Origin: JAIBJN01 sp963748205
GTDB lineage: Bacteria; Actinomycetota; Thermoleophilia; Gaiellales; Gaiellaceae
Assembly (NCBI GenBank): GCA_963748205.1
Contig: CAVVIB010000023.1
Span: forward strand, 372,001-436,000
DNA: 64,000 nt
Direction of reading: 5' to 3'
A program made the translations under genes and the position numbers. Position 1 is the first letter of the stretch; each line of letters begins with the position of its first letter. The notes under the pieces are model-generated. The model did no database searches and was not told where the DNA came from. It saw only the letters and a list, made by a program, of their open reading frames with translations. This document shows, piece by piece, positions 18,034 through 25,887 of the stretch.

Positions 18034-18198
18034 GAGGGTTCGGCGGGAAAGTGGCGGTGCCGTCGGGCCGCGCTGCTCGCCCCGAGGACTGCGTCCTCAG
18101 TCGCGCCCGTAGCTCTTTCGCTACGAACGCTCCCTGCGTCCTTGCCTCGGAACGACCATCGCACCCCGACGGCGAGCACCATCCCGCCAAACCCTCCT
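18032..18198. repeat. 167-bp near-perfect palindromic element (hairpin/MITE-like or structured RNA)
   Basis: The two ends, AGGAGGGTTCGGCGGGA (18032-18048) and the complement of AGGAGGGTTTGGCGGGA (18182-18198), differ by one base. Inside, GCCGTCGGG and CCGAGG also find complements at matching distances, and the centre is CGTAGC (18108-18113) - TCTTTC - GCTACG (18120-18125). The outer and inner symmetry centres agree (about 18115), so the entire interval folds as one long imperfect hairpin, with an added side hairpin (GAGGAC tgc GTCCTC). It fills the gap between yjbQ and rlmD, has no credible ORF and no second copy in the window. Confidence 0.65.
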
Positions 18199-18218
18199 GG
18201 CCCGGATACCCTCGCGGG

Positions 18219-19580
18219 GTGGCCGTCCCCGTCAAGAAGGACCAGGAGATCGATCTCCGCATCGACTCGCTTGCCTACGGCGGGCGCGGGGTGGCGCGCC
18301 TGAACGGCTTCGTCGTCTTCGTGAACCGCGCGCTCCCCGGAGACGTCGTGCGCGCGCGGGTGACGAAGGTGAAGAAGAGCCACGCGGAGGCGGTCTCGCT
18401 GGCCGTCGTCGAGCCCGGCGCCCCGCGCGTCGAGGCACCGTGCCAGCACTATCCGGAGTGCGGCGGCTGCCGCTTCCAGGATCTCGCCTACGAGGCGCAG
18501 CTCGATGCCAAGGCTCACCAGGTCGCCGACTCGCTCGCCCGCATCGGGAAGCTGGACGTCGAGCTCGAGCCGGCCGTCCCGGCCACGTCCGTCTTCCACT
18601 ACCGCAACAAGCTCGAGTACTCGTTCACGACGCTCGAGGACGGCACACTGGGGCTCGGCTTCCATCGGGCCGGCCGCTGGGACCAGGTGCTCGACGTCGA
18701 GCGCTGCTGGCTGACGACCGACCTCGGCAACGGGATCCGCGAGGCCGTGAAGGCCTGGGCGCGCGCCGAAGGGCTGCCCGCCTTCGACCAGGAGCGCCAG
18801 GAGGGCTATCTCCGCCACCTGGTCGTGCGCGAGGGCCGCAACACCGGCCAGGCGCTGGTCGTGCTCGTCACCGCCCCGGGCGACCTCCAGGGCGCCGAGG
18901 GCTTCATCGAGGCGCTGCGCGCCCTCCCCGAGGTGCGGTCGATCCACTGGGCGGTCAACGACACGCCGGCCGAGGTGACGAACCTCCCGTCCGATCTCCT
19001 CTGGGGCGAGGAGGCGATCGAGGAGCAGATCCTCGACCTCCGCTTCCGCGTGCGGCCGAACGCCTTCCTCCAGACGAACACCGAGATGTGCGAGGTGCTC
19101 TACACGCTCGCCGGCGAGTACGCGGCGCTGACCGGGAACGAGACCGTCTACGACCTCTACAGCGGCATCGGGACGATCGGGCTCACGCTCGCGCGCGAGG
19201 CGCTGACGGTGTGGGGGATCGAGTACTCGGAGGAGTCGGTCGCCTGCGCCGTCGAGAACGCCGGCCTGAACGGGATCTCGAACGCCGCGTTCTTCGCGGG
19301 CGACGCGGCGCGCGACCTCGACGAGCTCCGCGAGCGCGCCGGCCCGCCTGACGTGGTCGTCGTCGACCCGCCGCGCGCCGGGCTGGTGGGGAAGGCCGTG
19401 AGGCGGATCGGCGAGCTCGAGGCGCCGCGCCTCGTCTACGTCTCCTGCAACCCGACCACCCTCGCGGGGAACGCGAAGGAGCTCGTGCAGGACTTCGGCT
19501 ACCGCCTGGAGCGAGTGCGGCCGGTGGACATGTTCCCGCACACGCCGCACGTGGAGACCGTCGCCCTCTTCACTCGCTAG
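18219..19580 (+). CDS. rlmD: 23S rRNA (uracil-C5)-methyltransferase, RlmD/TrmA class
   Basis: A 453-residue SAM-dependent m5U methyltransferase with an iron-sulfur cluster. An N-terminal TRAM RNA-binding domain (about residues 5-65) is followed by Cys ligands C75, C81 and C84 (CQHYPECGGC), then a Rossmann methyltransferase domain with YDLYSGIGTIGLTLA, VVVDPPRAG and the catalytic Cys in YVSCNPTTL near residue 408. GTG 18219 is the first start consistent with the TRAM domain. Actinobacterial members act on rRNA or tRNA; which uridine is modified cannot be told. The 3' end overlaps the convergent metallophosphoesterase by 11 bases. Confidence 0.87.
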   Translation: MAVPVKKDQEIDLRIDSLAYGGRGVARLNGFVVFVNRALPGDVVRARVTKVKKSHAEAVSLAVVEPGAPRVEAPCQHYPECGGCRFQDLAYEAQLDAKAHQVADSLARIGKLDVELEPAVPATSVFHYRNKLEYSFTTLEDGTLGLGFHRAGRWDQVLDVERCWLTTDLGNGIREAVKAWARAEGLPAFDQERQEGYLRHLVVREGRNTGQALVVLVTAPGDLQGAEGFIEALRALPEVRSIHWAVNDTPAEVTNLPSDLLWGEEAIEEQILDLRFRVRPNAFLQTNTEMCEVLYTLAGEYAALTGNETVYDLYSGIGTIGLTLAREALTVWGIEYSEESVACAVENAGLNGISNAAFFAGDAARDLDELRERAGPPDVVVVDPPRAGLVGKAVRRIGELEAPRLVYVSCNPTTLAGNAKELVQDFGYRLERVRPVDMFPHTPHVETVALFTR

Positions 19581-20319
19581 GCGGATCCTCCACCGTCGCC
19601 ATCCGCTCGAAGATCTCCGTCGCCTCCTGGCCGCTCGGGATCGTGAGGACGTTCTCCTCGGCGAACGCGCGCGCGTCCGGGAAGCCCGTCGCCCGGATGG
19701 CCTCCGCCGCCGCCTCGCGGTCGTAGTCCGTCCGGCGGAGGTCGAGCCCCGGCCCGAGGAGCGCCCAGTACGCGCCGGGCTGCGACTCGTACGGCATGCC
19801 GACGCTGCCGGCGTTGACGACCCGCTTCTCAACGGCGAGGCGATCGAACTGCACGTGCGTGTGGCCGCAGACGACGACCTCTTCCACGACTCCCGCGACG
19901 GCCTCGGCGACGCGGAGGTCCGATGAGATCGCCGTGAGGATCTCCTCGTCGCTGCGCGGAGACCCGTGGCAGAAGAGCGTCGGCCCGAGGCCGTCGACGT
20001 CCACGGTCTGCGTGTCCTGCAGGGCGCCGAGCCATGCGCGCTGTCCGCGGTCGAGCTGCTCGGCCGACCAGCGTGCCCGGTCGGCGTTGAGGCCGCCCTC
20101 GGTGATCTCCTCGTTCATGAGCCGGTCGCAGTTCCCGCGGACGAAGAGCGCGCGCTCGCCGAGGGTGAGCAAGAGCTCGAGCGTCTCGCCCGGCATTGGC
20201 CCAAGGACGATGTCCCCGCCGACGACCACGACGTCCGGCTCGGCCTCCTCGACCTCCGCCAGCACGGCCCGCAGCGCGGGCAGGTTCCCATGGACGTCGT
20301 AGAGCGCCGCGACCCTCAT
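19570..20319 (-). CDS. Metallophosphoesterase family protein
   Basis: A 249-residue calcineurin-like phosphoesterase (YfcE/MJ0936-like). Metal motifs in order: YDVHGN (residues 7-12), VGGDIVLG near 33, VRGNCDR near 60, FCHGSPR near 117 and VCGHTHVQF near 150. This fold hydrolyses phosphodiesters with Mn/Fe; in bacteria substrates range from cyclic nucleotides to unknown. ATG 20319 is preceded by AGGAG at 6 nt, and the gene follows the presenilin-like gene by 15 bases, so it is the last gene of a minus-strand unit. Confidence 0.85.
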   Translation of the reverse strand: MRVAALYDVHGNLPALRAVLAEVEEAEPDVVVVGGDIVLGPMPGETLELLLTLGERALFVRGNCDRLMNEEITEGGLNADRARWSAEQLDRGQRAWLGALQDTQTVDVDGLGPTLFCHGSPRSDEEILTAISSDLRVAEAVAGVVEEVVVCGHTHVQFDRLAVEKRVVNAGSVGMPYESQPGAYWALLGPGLDLRRTDYDREAAAEAIRATGFPDARAFAEENVLTIPSGQEATEIFERMATVEDPPSE

Positions 20320-20334
20320 TCGAGCTCCTCGGGC

Positions 20335-21051
20335 TCAGGCTGCGCGCGGCCGGCGCGTCCGCATCCGCCTCCAGATCAGGTCGCCGTTCGCGAGCAGGAA
20401 CGCCGCGGAGAGAAGCGGCAGCGCCGGCAGCCCCGAGATCTCGAACGCGACGGCCAGCGCCAGCGTGGTGCCGAAGGAGAGTGTCATCAGCACCCACGTC
20501 GGCAGCGGCCGCAGCCCGAAGACCACGGTGGCGCCGAGGAACAGCGCGAAGAAGAGCACGTCCGGCAGCCCGAGCTGGGCCGAGTTGTGCTCGCCGGGAA
20601 GCGGGAAGGCGATGGAGAGCGCGTCGAAGACCTGCGGCTGCTCCTCCACGATCACCTTCGTCGGGCCGCGGAAGACCGAGTAGATGTCGACCGGGACGAT
20701 CAGGAGAGCGACAAGAAGCACCCAGCTCACCTCCTCGAAGAAAGTGAGCACCCAGAACCCGGTCACCGTGACGGCGGCGAACTTCGCAAAGTTCGCCGCC
20801 AGGTCGAGGCCCGCGAGCTCGAAGGTCACCGTGAACAGGAAGAGCACGAGGATGGCCACCGGCAGCATCGCCGGGTGCGCGCGCTGCCAGAACGGCACGG
20901 CGAGCCACGTCAGCGAGAAGAACGCGGGCATGAGGACGAGCCCGATGAAGGCGACGTCGCCCCAGACGCTCAGGTCGAAGAGCGACTCCGAGACCGCGTA
21001 GTAGACGGAGAGGCCGGTGAGGACCGCTAGTACGGCGGCAATTCGGCCCAC
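20335..21051 (-). CDS. Presenilin-like (A22 family) intramembrane aspartyl protease homologue
   Basis: A 238-residue polytopic membrane protein with about 8-9 hydrophobic segments. Three features match presenilin/signal-peptide-peptidase homologues: Asp122 at the end of a helix (VPVDIYSV, like the YD motif), Asp164 in GLPD at the start of the next long helix (variant of GxGD) and a PALP motif at residues 209-212 in the last helix. The distance and topology of the two Asp residues are as in the archaeal enzyme PSH. GTG 21051 lies inside the end of the upstream glycosylase gene, implying coupling. Protease activity is inferred; the GLPD change may affect it. Otherwise it would be an unassigned membrane protein. 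Confidence 0.6.
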   Translation of the reverse strand: MGRIAAVLAVLTGLSVYYAVSESLFDLSVWGDVAFIGLVLMPAFFSLTWLAVPFWQRAHPAMLPVAILVLFLFTVTFELAGLDLAANFAKFAAVTVTGFWVLTFFEEVSWVLLVALLIVPVDIYSVFRGPTKVIVEEQPQVFDALSIAFPLPGEHNSAQLGLPDVLFFALFLGATVVFGLRPLPTWVLMTLSFGTTLALAVAFEISGLPALPLLSAAFLLANGDLIWRRMRTRRPRAA

Positions 21052-21612
21052 CAGGGGCCGAGGGCCTTGAACGCGTCCCAGAAATCGCGCTTCGTACGGG
21101 TCTCGTCCAGCGATGCGTCGAGGTCCGGGGTCAGGAGGGCGTCGATCGTCGGCGTGAACCGCTGGATCTCGCCCAGGCGGTCCTCCACCTCCGTCGCCAG
21201 TGGGAACCTGACGGCGTTCAGGCATGAGAGGGCATCTTGCCCCATGATCACGACGATCTTCGGCTGGACGACGTGCAGCTCGCGCGCCAGCCAGCTCGGA
21301 CGTGTCCTCTTCGGACGCGCCCTCGAACTTGACGCAGTTCGTCCCGTAGATCGCCATCGGGTCGACCCGCAGCCGCTGGATCGACTTGAGCACGGCCTGC
21401 CCCGCGCGGCCGAAGAACGCGACGCCCTCGTGCACCTCCGCGACCTGCGGCGTGTGCTTCAGGAGCATGATGTCCGCCAGCGGATGGCCCGAGCCCAGCA
21501 CGGGCACGCGCTCGGAGCCTGCAGTCTGGGCGATCTCGTGCCCGAGATCGTTGATCTCGGCGATCGCCTTCTTCAGGTAGCGCTCGGTGATGTCGTCGGC
21601 GGACACGGGCAC
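21027..21612 (-). CDS. Uracil-DNA glycosylase superfamily protein (one frameshift)
   Basis: About 194 residues of the uracil-DNA glycosylase superfamily (COG1573-like). Visible motifs are GSGHPLADIMLLK near residue 35, EGVAFFGRAGQAVLK near 58, YGTNCVKF near 84 and, after the break, KIVVIMGQDAL. The frame changes near 21290; dropping one base of the coding strand gives ELAARELHVVQPKIVV. Only two Cys are seen, so the family 4 iron-sulfur cluster is probably absent. The start is one of two GTGs (21612 or 21606). It is followed by the presenilin-like gene with a 25-base overlap. Confidence 0.7.
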
Positions 21613-21651
21613 AGGATCGCGAACGGTATTCGGGGTCCCCTCGCCGACCTC

Positions 21652-23415
21652 CTACCGGACCCCTGCCTTCGCCCTTCGCTCGCGGGCCTGCGCGACCCAC
21701 TTCAGTCCCTGGAGGTAGAGCAGCGACTTCGGGCGGCGCAGGATCTCCGCGTTGCGCAGGCTGATGAGGAACTCCTCGGGCGTCTCGAAGGCGCGCAGCC
21801 GGACGAGACCGGTGCCGACACCCTGCAGAACGTGGGCGTCGGAGCCCGCACCCATCGTCAGGTTGTACTTGCGCGCGAAGCGCAGCGCCTCGTCGTTCAT
21901 GGTCTCGAAGAGAAGCCGGGCGTTGAAGACCTCGAAGACGTCGATCTCGGCCAGGTGCCGGTGGAGCGTCGTCGCGTCCGGGATCGTGTGCATGCGGTCG
22001 AACGGGTGGGGGAGGTACACGACGCCGCCCTGCTCGCGGATCGCAGCGATGGTCTCGCCCATCGGCATGCCGCGCGGGATCTCCTCCTCGAGGAAGAGCC
22101 CGATCACCTCGCCGGCGTCGGTCTTCACCTCCTCGCCCGGGATGACGATCAGGTCGCGGCCGCGCGCGAGCTCGACGGCCTCCTGCGCGCCCGAGAAGAC
22201 GTTGTGGTCGGTGATCGCGATCGCGCCGAGGCCGATGCTCTCGGCGTGGTCGAGCAGCGCGGGCACGGGGACGGAGCAGTCGTGCGAGTGGTCCGTGTGC
22301 ATGTGCAGGTCGGCGAGGACGAACGGGCGGTCGGCGAGCGGGTCGGCCGCCTGGCTTGGCGCGGCACGCCGTTTGCGCATGACCCTGGAGTACGTCCGCT
22401 CGAGCGCGTCCGCGAGCGCGACGAAGCTCTGGCGCTCGACGTCCTTCCGCGCGTCCGCGGAACTCCGGGCGCGCCAGGCCTCGTCCTCGCCGAGGCGGGC
22501 GAGCGCGGCTCCGACCAGCTCGGGCTGGTCGCCGGAGCCGGGCGGGTCGACGAGCGGCACGGCGGCCGCGGCTGCCTCCAGCGGCAGGCGCTCGTTGCCC
22601 CTGGCCGCCGGCACGAGGCCCGCGGCCCCCGCGAGCGCCTCGGCGCGTGCGCGGGCGTCGAGCGCCGTGCGGACGGTCACGCGGCCGCGCAGCGCGCGCG
22701 GGACGTACGGGCGCCCGGACAGGGAGGTCGTCCGTAGCACCAGGAGCTCCCAACGCGGCAGCTCCGCGAGCGCGCGGAACGCCGCCCGTAGGCGCGGGAG
22801 CTCCTCGGAACGCCATTCGAGCACGAAGCGCGCACGGGGCTTCCCCGCCTTGAAGAGATCCAGGTCGACCCCGCGCGGCAGGAGCGTGTAGTCGCCGGGG
22901 AAGCGCGCCGCGGCCGCCGCCGCGGCCTCGTCGCTCACCGCCGTCAGCGCGTCCAGGCGCGCGAGGAGGCGCTCGCGCTGCTTCTTGCCGGGCGGGTAGC
23001 TGACGCGCTCGGGTGAGTGGAACGTCGCCACGGCGAGGCCGCGCGCGTCCCTGAGGGCGAGGTACGAGAGACTCGGCAGCCCCGGCTCGTGCCCGTGGAC
23101 GACGTCGAAGCGGTCGCGCGAGAGCGCGAGCTCGAGGTTCGCGCGCACGCCGATCGGGACGCCGAGCCTGCTCTTGCGCGAGATCGGGACGGCGGGGCCG
23201 AGCGCGACCACGTCCTCGAGCGGCATGCCGTTGCGGCCGAGCTGCTTCAGCGCGCGGCGGCCGGCGGCGAGGTCGGTCGCGCGCCCGGAGGGGGCGAGGA
23301 CGACGACCTCGTGCCCGCGGCGGCGCAACTCCTCGGCGGCCCCGGCGACGTGGTCGTTGACCGGGTGCGGCTGCGACCAGGCAAACGGCGTGACCATGCA
23401 GATGCGAAGCGTCAC
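21652..23415 (-). CDS. Glycosyltransferase (GT4-like) - PHP phosphoesterase fusion
   Basis: A 587-residue two-domain protein. Residues 1-350 form a GT-B glycosyltransferase similar to GT4 (VTPFAWSQPHPVNDHV, then FDVVHGHEPGLP), but the C-terminal Rossmann half is degenerate around the donor E-x7-E region (LPLEAAAAAVPLV). Residues from about 365 to 587 form a PHP metal-dependent phosphoesterase with all motifs: HMHTDHS, ITDHN, GEEVKT, LPHPFDR and GSDAH. Such a combination in one chain is unusual; it could make a glycosyl phosphate and process it, or the PHP part may act on a nucleotide-sugar product. GTG 23415 is placed 7 nt after a TAGAAT box. UDG follows 39 bases downstream. Confidence 0.8.
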   Translation of the reverse strand: MTLRICMVTPFAWSQPHPVNDHVAGAAEELRRRGHEVVVLAPSGRATDLAAGRRALKQLGRNGMPLEDVVALGPAVPISRKSRLGVPIGVRANLELALSRDRFDVVHGHEPGLPSLSYLALRDARGLAVATFHSPERVSYPPGKKQRERLLARLDALTAVSDEAAAAAAARFPGDYTLLPRGVDLDLFKAGKPRARFVLEWRSEELPRLRAAFRALAELPRWELLVLRTTSLSGRPYVPRALRGRVTVRTALDARARAEALAGAAGLVPAARGNERLPLEAAAAAVPLVDPPGSGDQPELVGAALARLGEDEAWRARSSADARKDVERQSFVALADALERTYSRVMRKRRAAPSQAADPLADRPFVLADLHMHTDHSHDCSVPVPALLDHAESIGLGAIAITDHNVFSGAQEAVELARGRDLIVIPGEEVKTDAGEVIGLFLEEEIPRGMPMGETIAAIREQGGVVYLPHPFDRMHTIPDATTLHRHLAEIDVFEVFNARLLFETMNDEALRFARKYNLTMGAGSDAHVLQGVGTGLVRLRAFETPEEFLISLRNAEILRRPKSLLYLQGLKWVAQARERRAKAGVR

Positions 23416-23422
23416 CCGGTCG

Positions 23423-23428
23423 ATTCTA
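23423..23428 (-). promoter_or_regulatory. -10 box of leaderless GT-PHP gene
   Basis: TAGAAT on the minus strand ends 7 nt before GTG 23415. Confidence 0.55.
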
Positions 23429-23498
23429 CGTCCGGCCTTGAAGGCTCCTGCGGGCCGCTGGTAGCGTCGCACCCTCAACCCCGTGGAGAGGAGGAAGA

Positions 23499-24338
23499 AT
23501 GTGTTCTCCGGGCACTGCTCAGATCGTTCGTGACCAGCTCGAGGCGGAGGGGACGCCGAGGGTGAGCCGGCGGTCCGTGCTGGCGGGCGCTGCAGGCGCG
23601 GCGCTGGCTGCGAGCTTCCCTGCGAGCGCGCTCGCGAACGGCCGCGGACGAAAGCAGCGCTACTGCGACCTCACGCACACCTTCAGAGAGGGCTTCCCGG
23701 TCTTCGTCACCGGCGAGGAGCCGGAGCGCGAGACGATCGCCAACTATGCGACGGACGGGTTCTACGCCCAGAAGTGGACTTTCGGCGAGCACTCGGGCAC
23801 CCACATGGACGTCCCCGGGCACTTCATCCCGGGCGGCCGGCTCTCGCCGGACATCACGGTCCCCGAGCTGATCATCCCGGTCGTCGTCGTCGACATCCGC
23901 AAGAAGGCGCGGCAGGACCCGAACGCGATGGTCGAGGTCGACGACATCAAGCGCTTCGAGCGCAAGCACGGCAAGATCCCCCGAGGGGCCCTCGTCGCGG
24001 CCGACTCGGGCTGGGCCAGCAAGGTCGACGACCCGCTTGCGTTCAAGGGCGGCGTCGCCTTCCCGAACTACAACTTCCCCGGCTGGGGCCTCGAGGCCGC
24101 GCTCTACGTCGCGGAGAAGCGCGACGTCACTGCGATCGGCATCGACACGCTCAGCCTCGATCCCGGCAACTCGGCCACGTTCCCGGTGCACGTCCAGTAC
24201 CTGGGCACCGACCGGTACGGCATCGAGAACCTCACCGGGCTCGACTGCATCCCGCCGAGCGGCGCGACGGCCTACGTCGGGCTGATCCCGTGGGAAGAGG
24301 GCTCCGGCGGGCCTTGCCGCGTAGTCGCCAGCTGGTAG
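23499..24338 (+). CDS. Tat-exported cyclase family protein (kynurenine formamidase-like)
   Basis: A 279-residue metal-dependent hydrolase of the cyclase family (PF04199), related to kynurenine formamidase. A twin-arginine signal (SRRSVLAGAAG, residues 23-45) indicates export after folding. The zinc/manganese motif HSGTHMDVPGHF near residue 97 is the family hallmark, and LTHTFREGFPVF is the N-terminal strand. Secreted members hydrolyse amides or cyclic imides of unknown nature. ATG 23499 follows GAGAGGAGGAAG. It is a single-gene unit between the GT-PHP gene and the terminator at 24371-24396. Confidence 0.85.
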   Translation: MCSPGTAQIVRDQLEAEGTPRVSRRSVLAGAAGAALAASFPASALANGRGRKQRYCDLTHTFREGFPVFVTGEEPERETIANYATDGFYAQKWTFGEHSGTHMDVPGHFIPGGRLSPDITVPELIIPVVVVDIRKKARQDPNAMVEVDDIKRFERKHGKIPRGALVAADSGWASKVDDPLAFKGGVAFPNYNFPGWGLEAALYVAEKRDVTAIGIDTLSLDPGNSATFPVHVQYLGTDRYGIENLTGLDCIPPSGATAYVGLIPWEEGSGGPCRVVASW

Positions 24339-24370
24339 CTCGAGCTGCGCAAGTAAGAAGTGCAACGAGA

Positions 24371-24396
24371 GAGGGGCCGGCGTGAGCCGGCCCCTC
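24371..24396. terminator. Bidirectional hairpin terminator
   Basis: Perfect 11-bp stem GAGGGGCCGGC / GCCGGCCCCTC with GTGA loop between two convergent genes. The arm is identical to that at 5279-5306. Confidence 0.7.
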
Positions 24397-24409
24397 GCCG
24401 TTCCAGGCG

Positions 24410-25867
24410 CTAGGACTTCGCAGCGACCTTGGCGGTCTTGCGCGCGTACTTCTTGATGAACGCCTCGGTGAGGTCGTACGCCTCGTCGTCGACGATCTGC
24501 TTCGGAGGCGACTTCATCAGGTAGGCGCTCGGGCCCTCGAGGGCGCCCGAGACGCCGTTGTTGAGGGCGAGCTTCGCCATGCGGACGGCGTCGATGACGA
24601 TGCCGGCCGAGTTGGGGGAGTCCCAGACCTCGAGCTTGAGCTCGATGTTCAGCGGGACGTCGCCGAAGGACGTGCCCTCCATGCGGATGTACGCCCACTT
24701 GCGGTCGGTCAGCCACGGCACGTAGTCCGACGGGCCGACGTGCACGTTCTTCGCGCCCATGTCGTAGTCGAGCATGGACGTGACCGCGTTCGTCTTCGAG
24801 ATCTTCTTCGACTCGAGCCGCTCGCGCTCGAGCATGTTGAGGAAGTCCGAGTTCCCGCCGACGTTGAGCTGCATCGTCCGGTCGAGATGGACGCCGCGCT
24901 CGCGGAAGAGCGAGGTGAGGACGCGGTGCGTGATCGTCGCGCCGACCTGCGACTTGATGTCGTCGCCGATGATCGGCAGGCCGTGCTGCTCGAACTGCTT
25001 CCCGAAGTAGCCGCCCTTGGCGATGAAGACGGGCATGCAGTTCACCATCGCGCACCCGGCCTTGAGGACCTGCTCCGTGTACCACTTGGTCGCCTCCTCG
25101 GAGCCGACCGGGAGGTAGTTGACGACCACGTCCGTGTTCGTCTCGCGGAGGATCTCGACGACGTCGTCGGTGTCGCCCGGCGCCTTCTCGACCACCTCGG
25201 AGATGTACTTGCCGAGGCCGTCGTGGGTCATGCCGCGGGAGACGGTGATGCCCGTCTTCGGGACGTCGGCGAACTTGTAGGTGTCGTTCGGATGCGCCCA
25301 GATCGCGTCGGCGAGGTCCTTGCCGACCTTGTCGGTGGTGACGTCGAACGCCGCGGTGAACTCGACGTCGCGCACGTGATAGCCGCCGAGGTCGACGTGC
25401 ATCAGACCCGGGACGAAGGCGTCCGGATCTGCGTCCTTGTAGTACTCGACTCCCTGGAGCAGGGAGTTGGCGCAGTTGCCGACGCCGATGACGGCGACGC
25501 GGACCTTGTCCTCGGACCGCACCCTCCCGTTTGTCTTCCCGTTCGTGCTGGCCATATCGTCCTTTCCTGTCAGTGCTGCGGTGAGTGTCGAAACGATCAG
25601 CTGGTTGGTCGTGCTAGCAGAACGCTCGGCCTCGTCCTTGAGCGCGGCCTTCAGCGGCGGCGGCACGCGGAGGAGCACCGCGCCGCTCGCGCCGGGGGTG
25701 GAGCCGCCGCGCCGCCCGCTGGGCTCGAACTCGACGCCGAAGCGCTCGGCGAGGATCGAGACGGCGACGTCGTTCATCGTTCCCTGCCGTCGCGAGACCT
25801 CGCGCGCGAGGGCGCGCTTGAGCGCGGAGGGCATACGAACGAGGAGGCTTGTTCTGCTAGCAGCCAT
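24410..25867 (-). CDS. ino1: Tandem ribbon-helix-helix / inositol-3-phosphate synthase fusion
   Basis: One open frame of 485 codons. Residues 105-485 are a complete 1L-myo-inositol-1-phosphate synthase (glucose-6-phosphate to inositol-3-phosphate, NAD-dependent): GVGNCANSLLQG nucleotide motif, NYLPVGSEEATKWY, NVGGNSDFLNM and SDYVPWLTD. Residues 1-104 are two ribbon-helix-helix modules (SLLVRMPSALKRAL, then AVLLRVPPPLKAAL), each like a HicB/Arc-type DNA-binding arm. No stop separates them. An internal ATG at 25555 has AGGAAAGGA 4 nt upstream, so a free enzyme can also be made. It is third in a run with PAP2 and a CDP-alcohol phosphatidyltransferase. Two CTGCTAGCAG palindromes flank the first start, fitting autoregulation. 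Enzyme certain; in vivo fusion inferred. Confidence 0.85.
   Translation of the reverse strand: MAASRTSLLVRMPSALKRALAREVSRRQGTMNDVAVSILAERFGVEFEPSGRRGGSTPGASGAVLLRVPPPLKAALKDEAERSASTTNQLIVSTLTAALTGKDDMASTNGKTNGRVRSEDKVRVAVIGVGNCANSLLQGVEYYKDADPDAFVPGLMHVDLGGYHVRDVEFTAAFDVTTDKVGKDLADAIWAHPNDTYKFADVPKTGITVSRGMTHDGLGKYISEVVEKAPGDTDDVVEILRETNTDVVVNYLPVGSEEATKWYTEQVLKAGCAMVNCMPVFIAKGGYFGKQFEQHGLPIIGDDIKSQVGATITHRVLTSLFRERGVHLDRTMQLNVGGNSDFLNMLERERLESKKISKTNAVTSMLDYDMGAKNVHVGPSDYVPWLTDRKWAYIRMEGTSFGDVPLNIELKLEVWDSPNSAGIVIDAVRMAKLALNNGVSGALEGPSAYLMKSPPKQIVDDEAYDLTEAFIKKYARKTAKVAAKS
25556..25568 (-). promoter_or_regulatory. Internal ribosome-binding site for free Ino1
   Basis: Minus-strand AGGAAAGGA lies 4 nt before ATG 25555, inside the fused frame. 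It permits synthesis of a 381-residue Ino1 without the DNA-binding modules. Confidence 0.6.
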
Positions 25868-25887
25868 AATGCTGCTAGCAGAGTATC
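25854..25887 (-). promoter_or_regulatory. Twin palindromic operator and -10 box at the RHH-ino1 start
   Basis: Two perfect 10-bp palindromes CTGCTAGCAG lie at 25854-25863 (codons 2-5) and 25872-25881 (leader), 18 bp centre to centre, about two helical turns. GATACT (25887-25882) abuts the second as a -10 box and shares bases with the stop codon of the upstream gene. A 9-of-10 copy (GTGCTAGCAG) occurs in the gene at 25611-25620. Size and spacing suit ribbon-helix-helix proteins. Confidence 0.55.
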
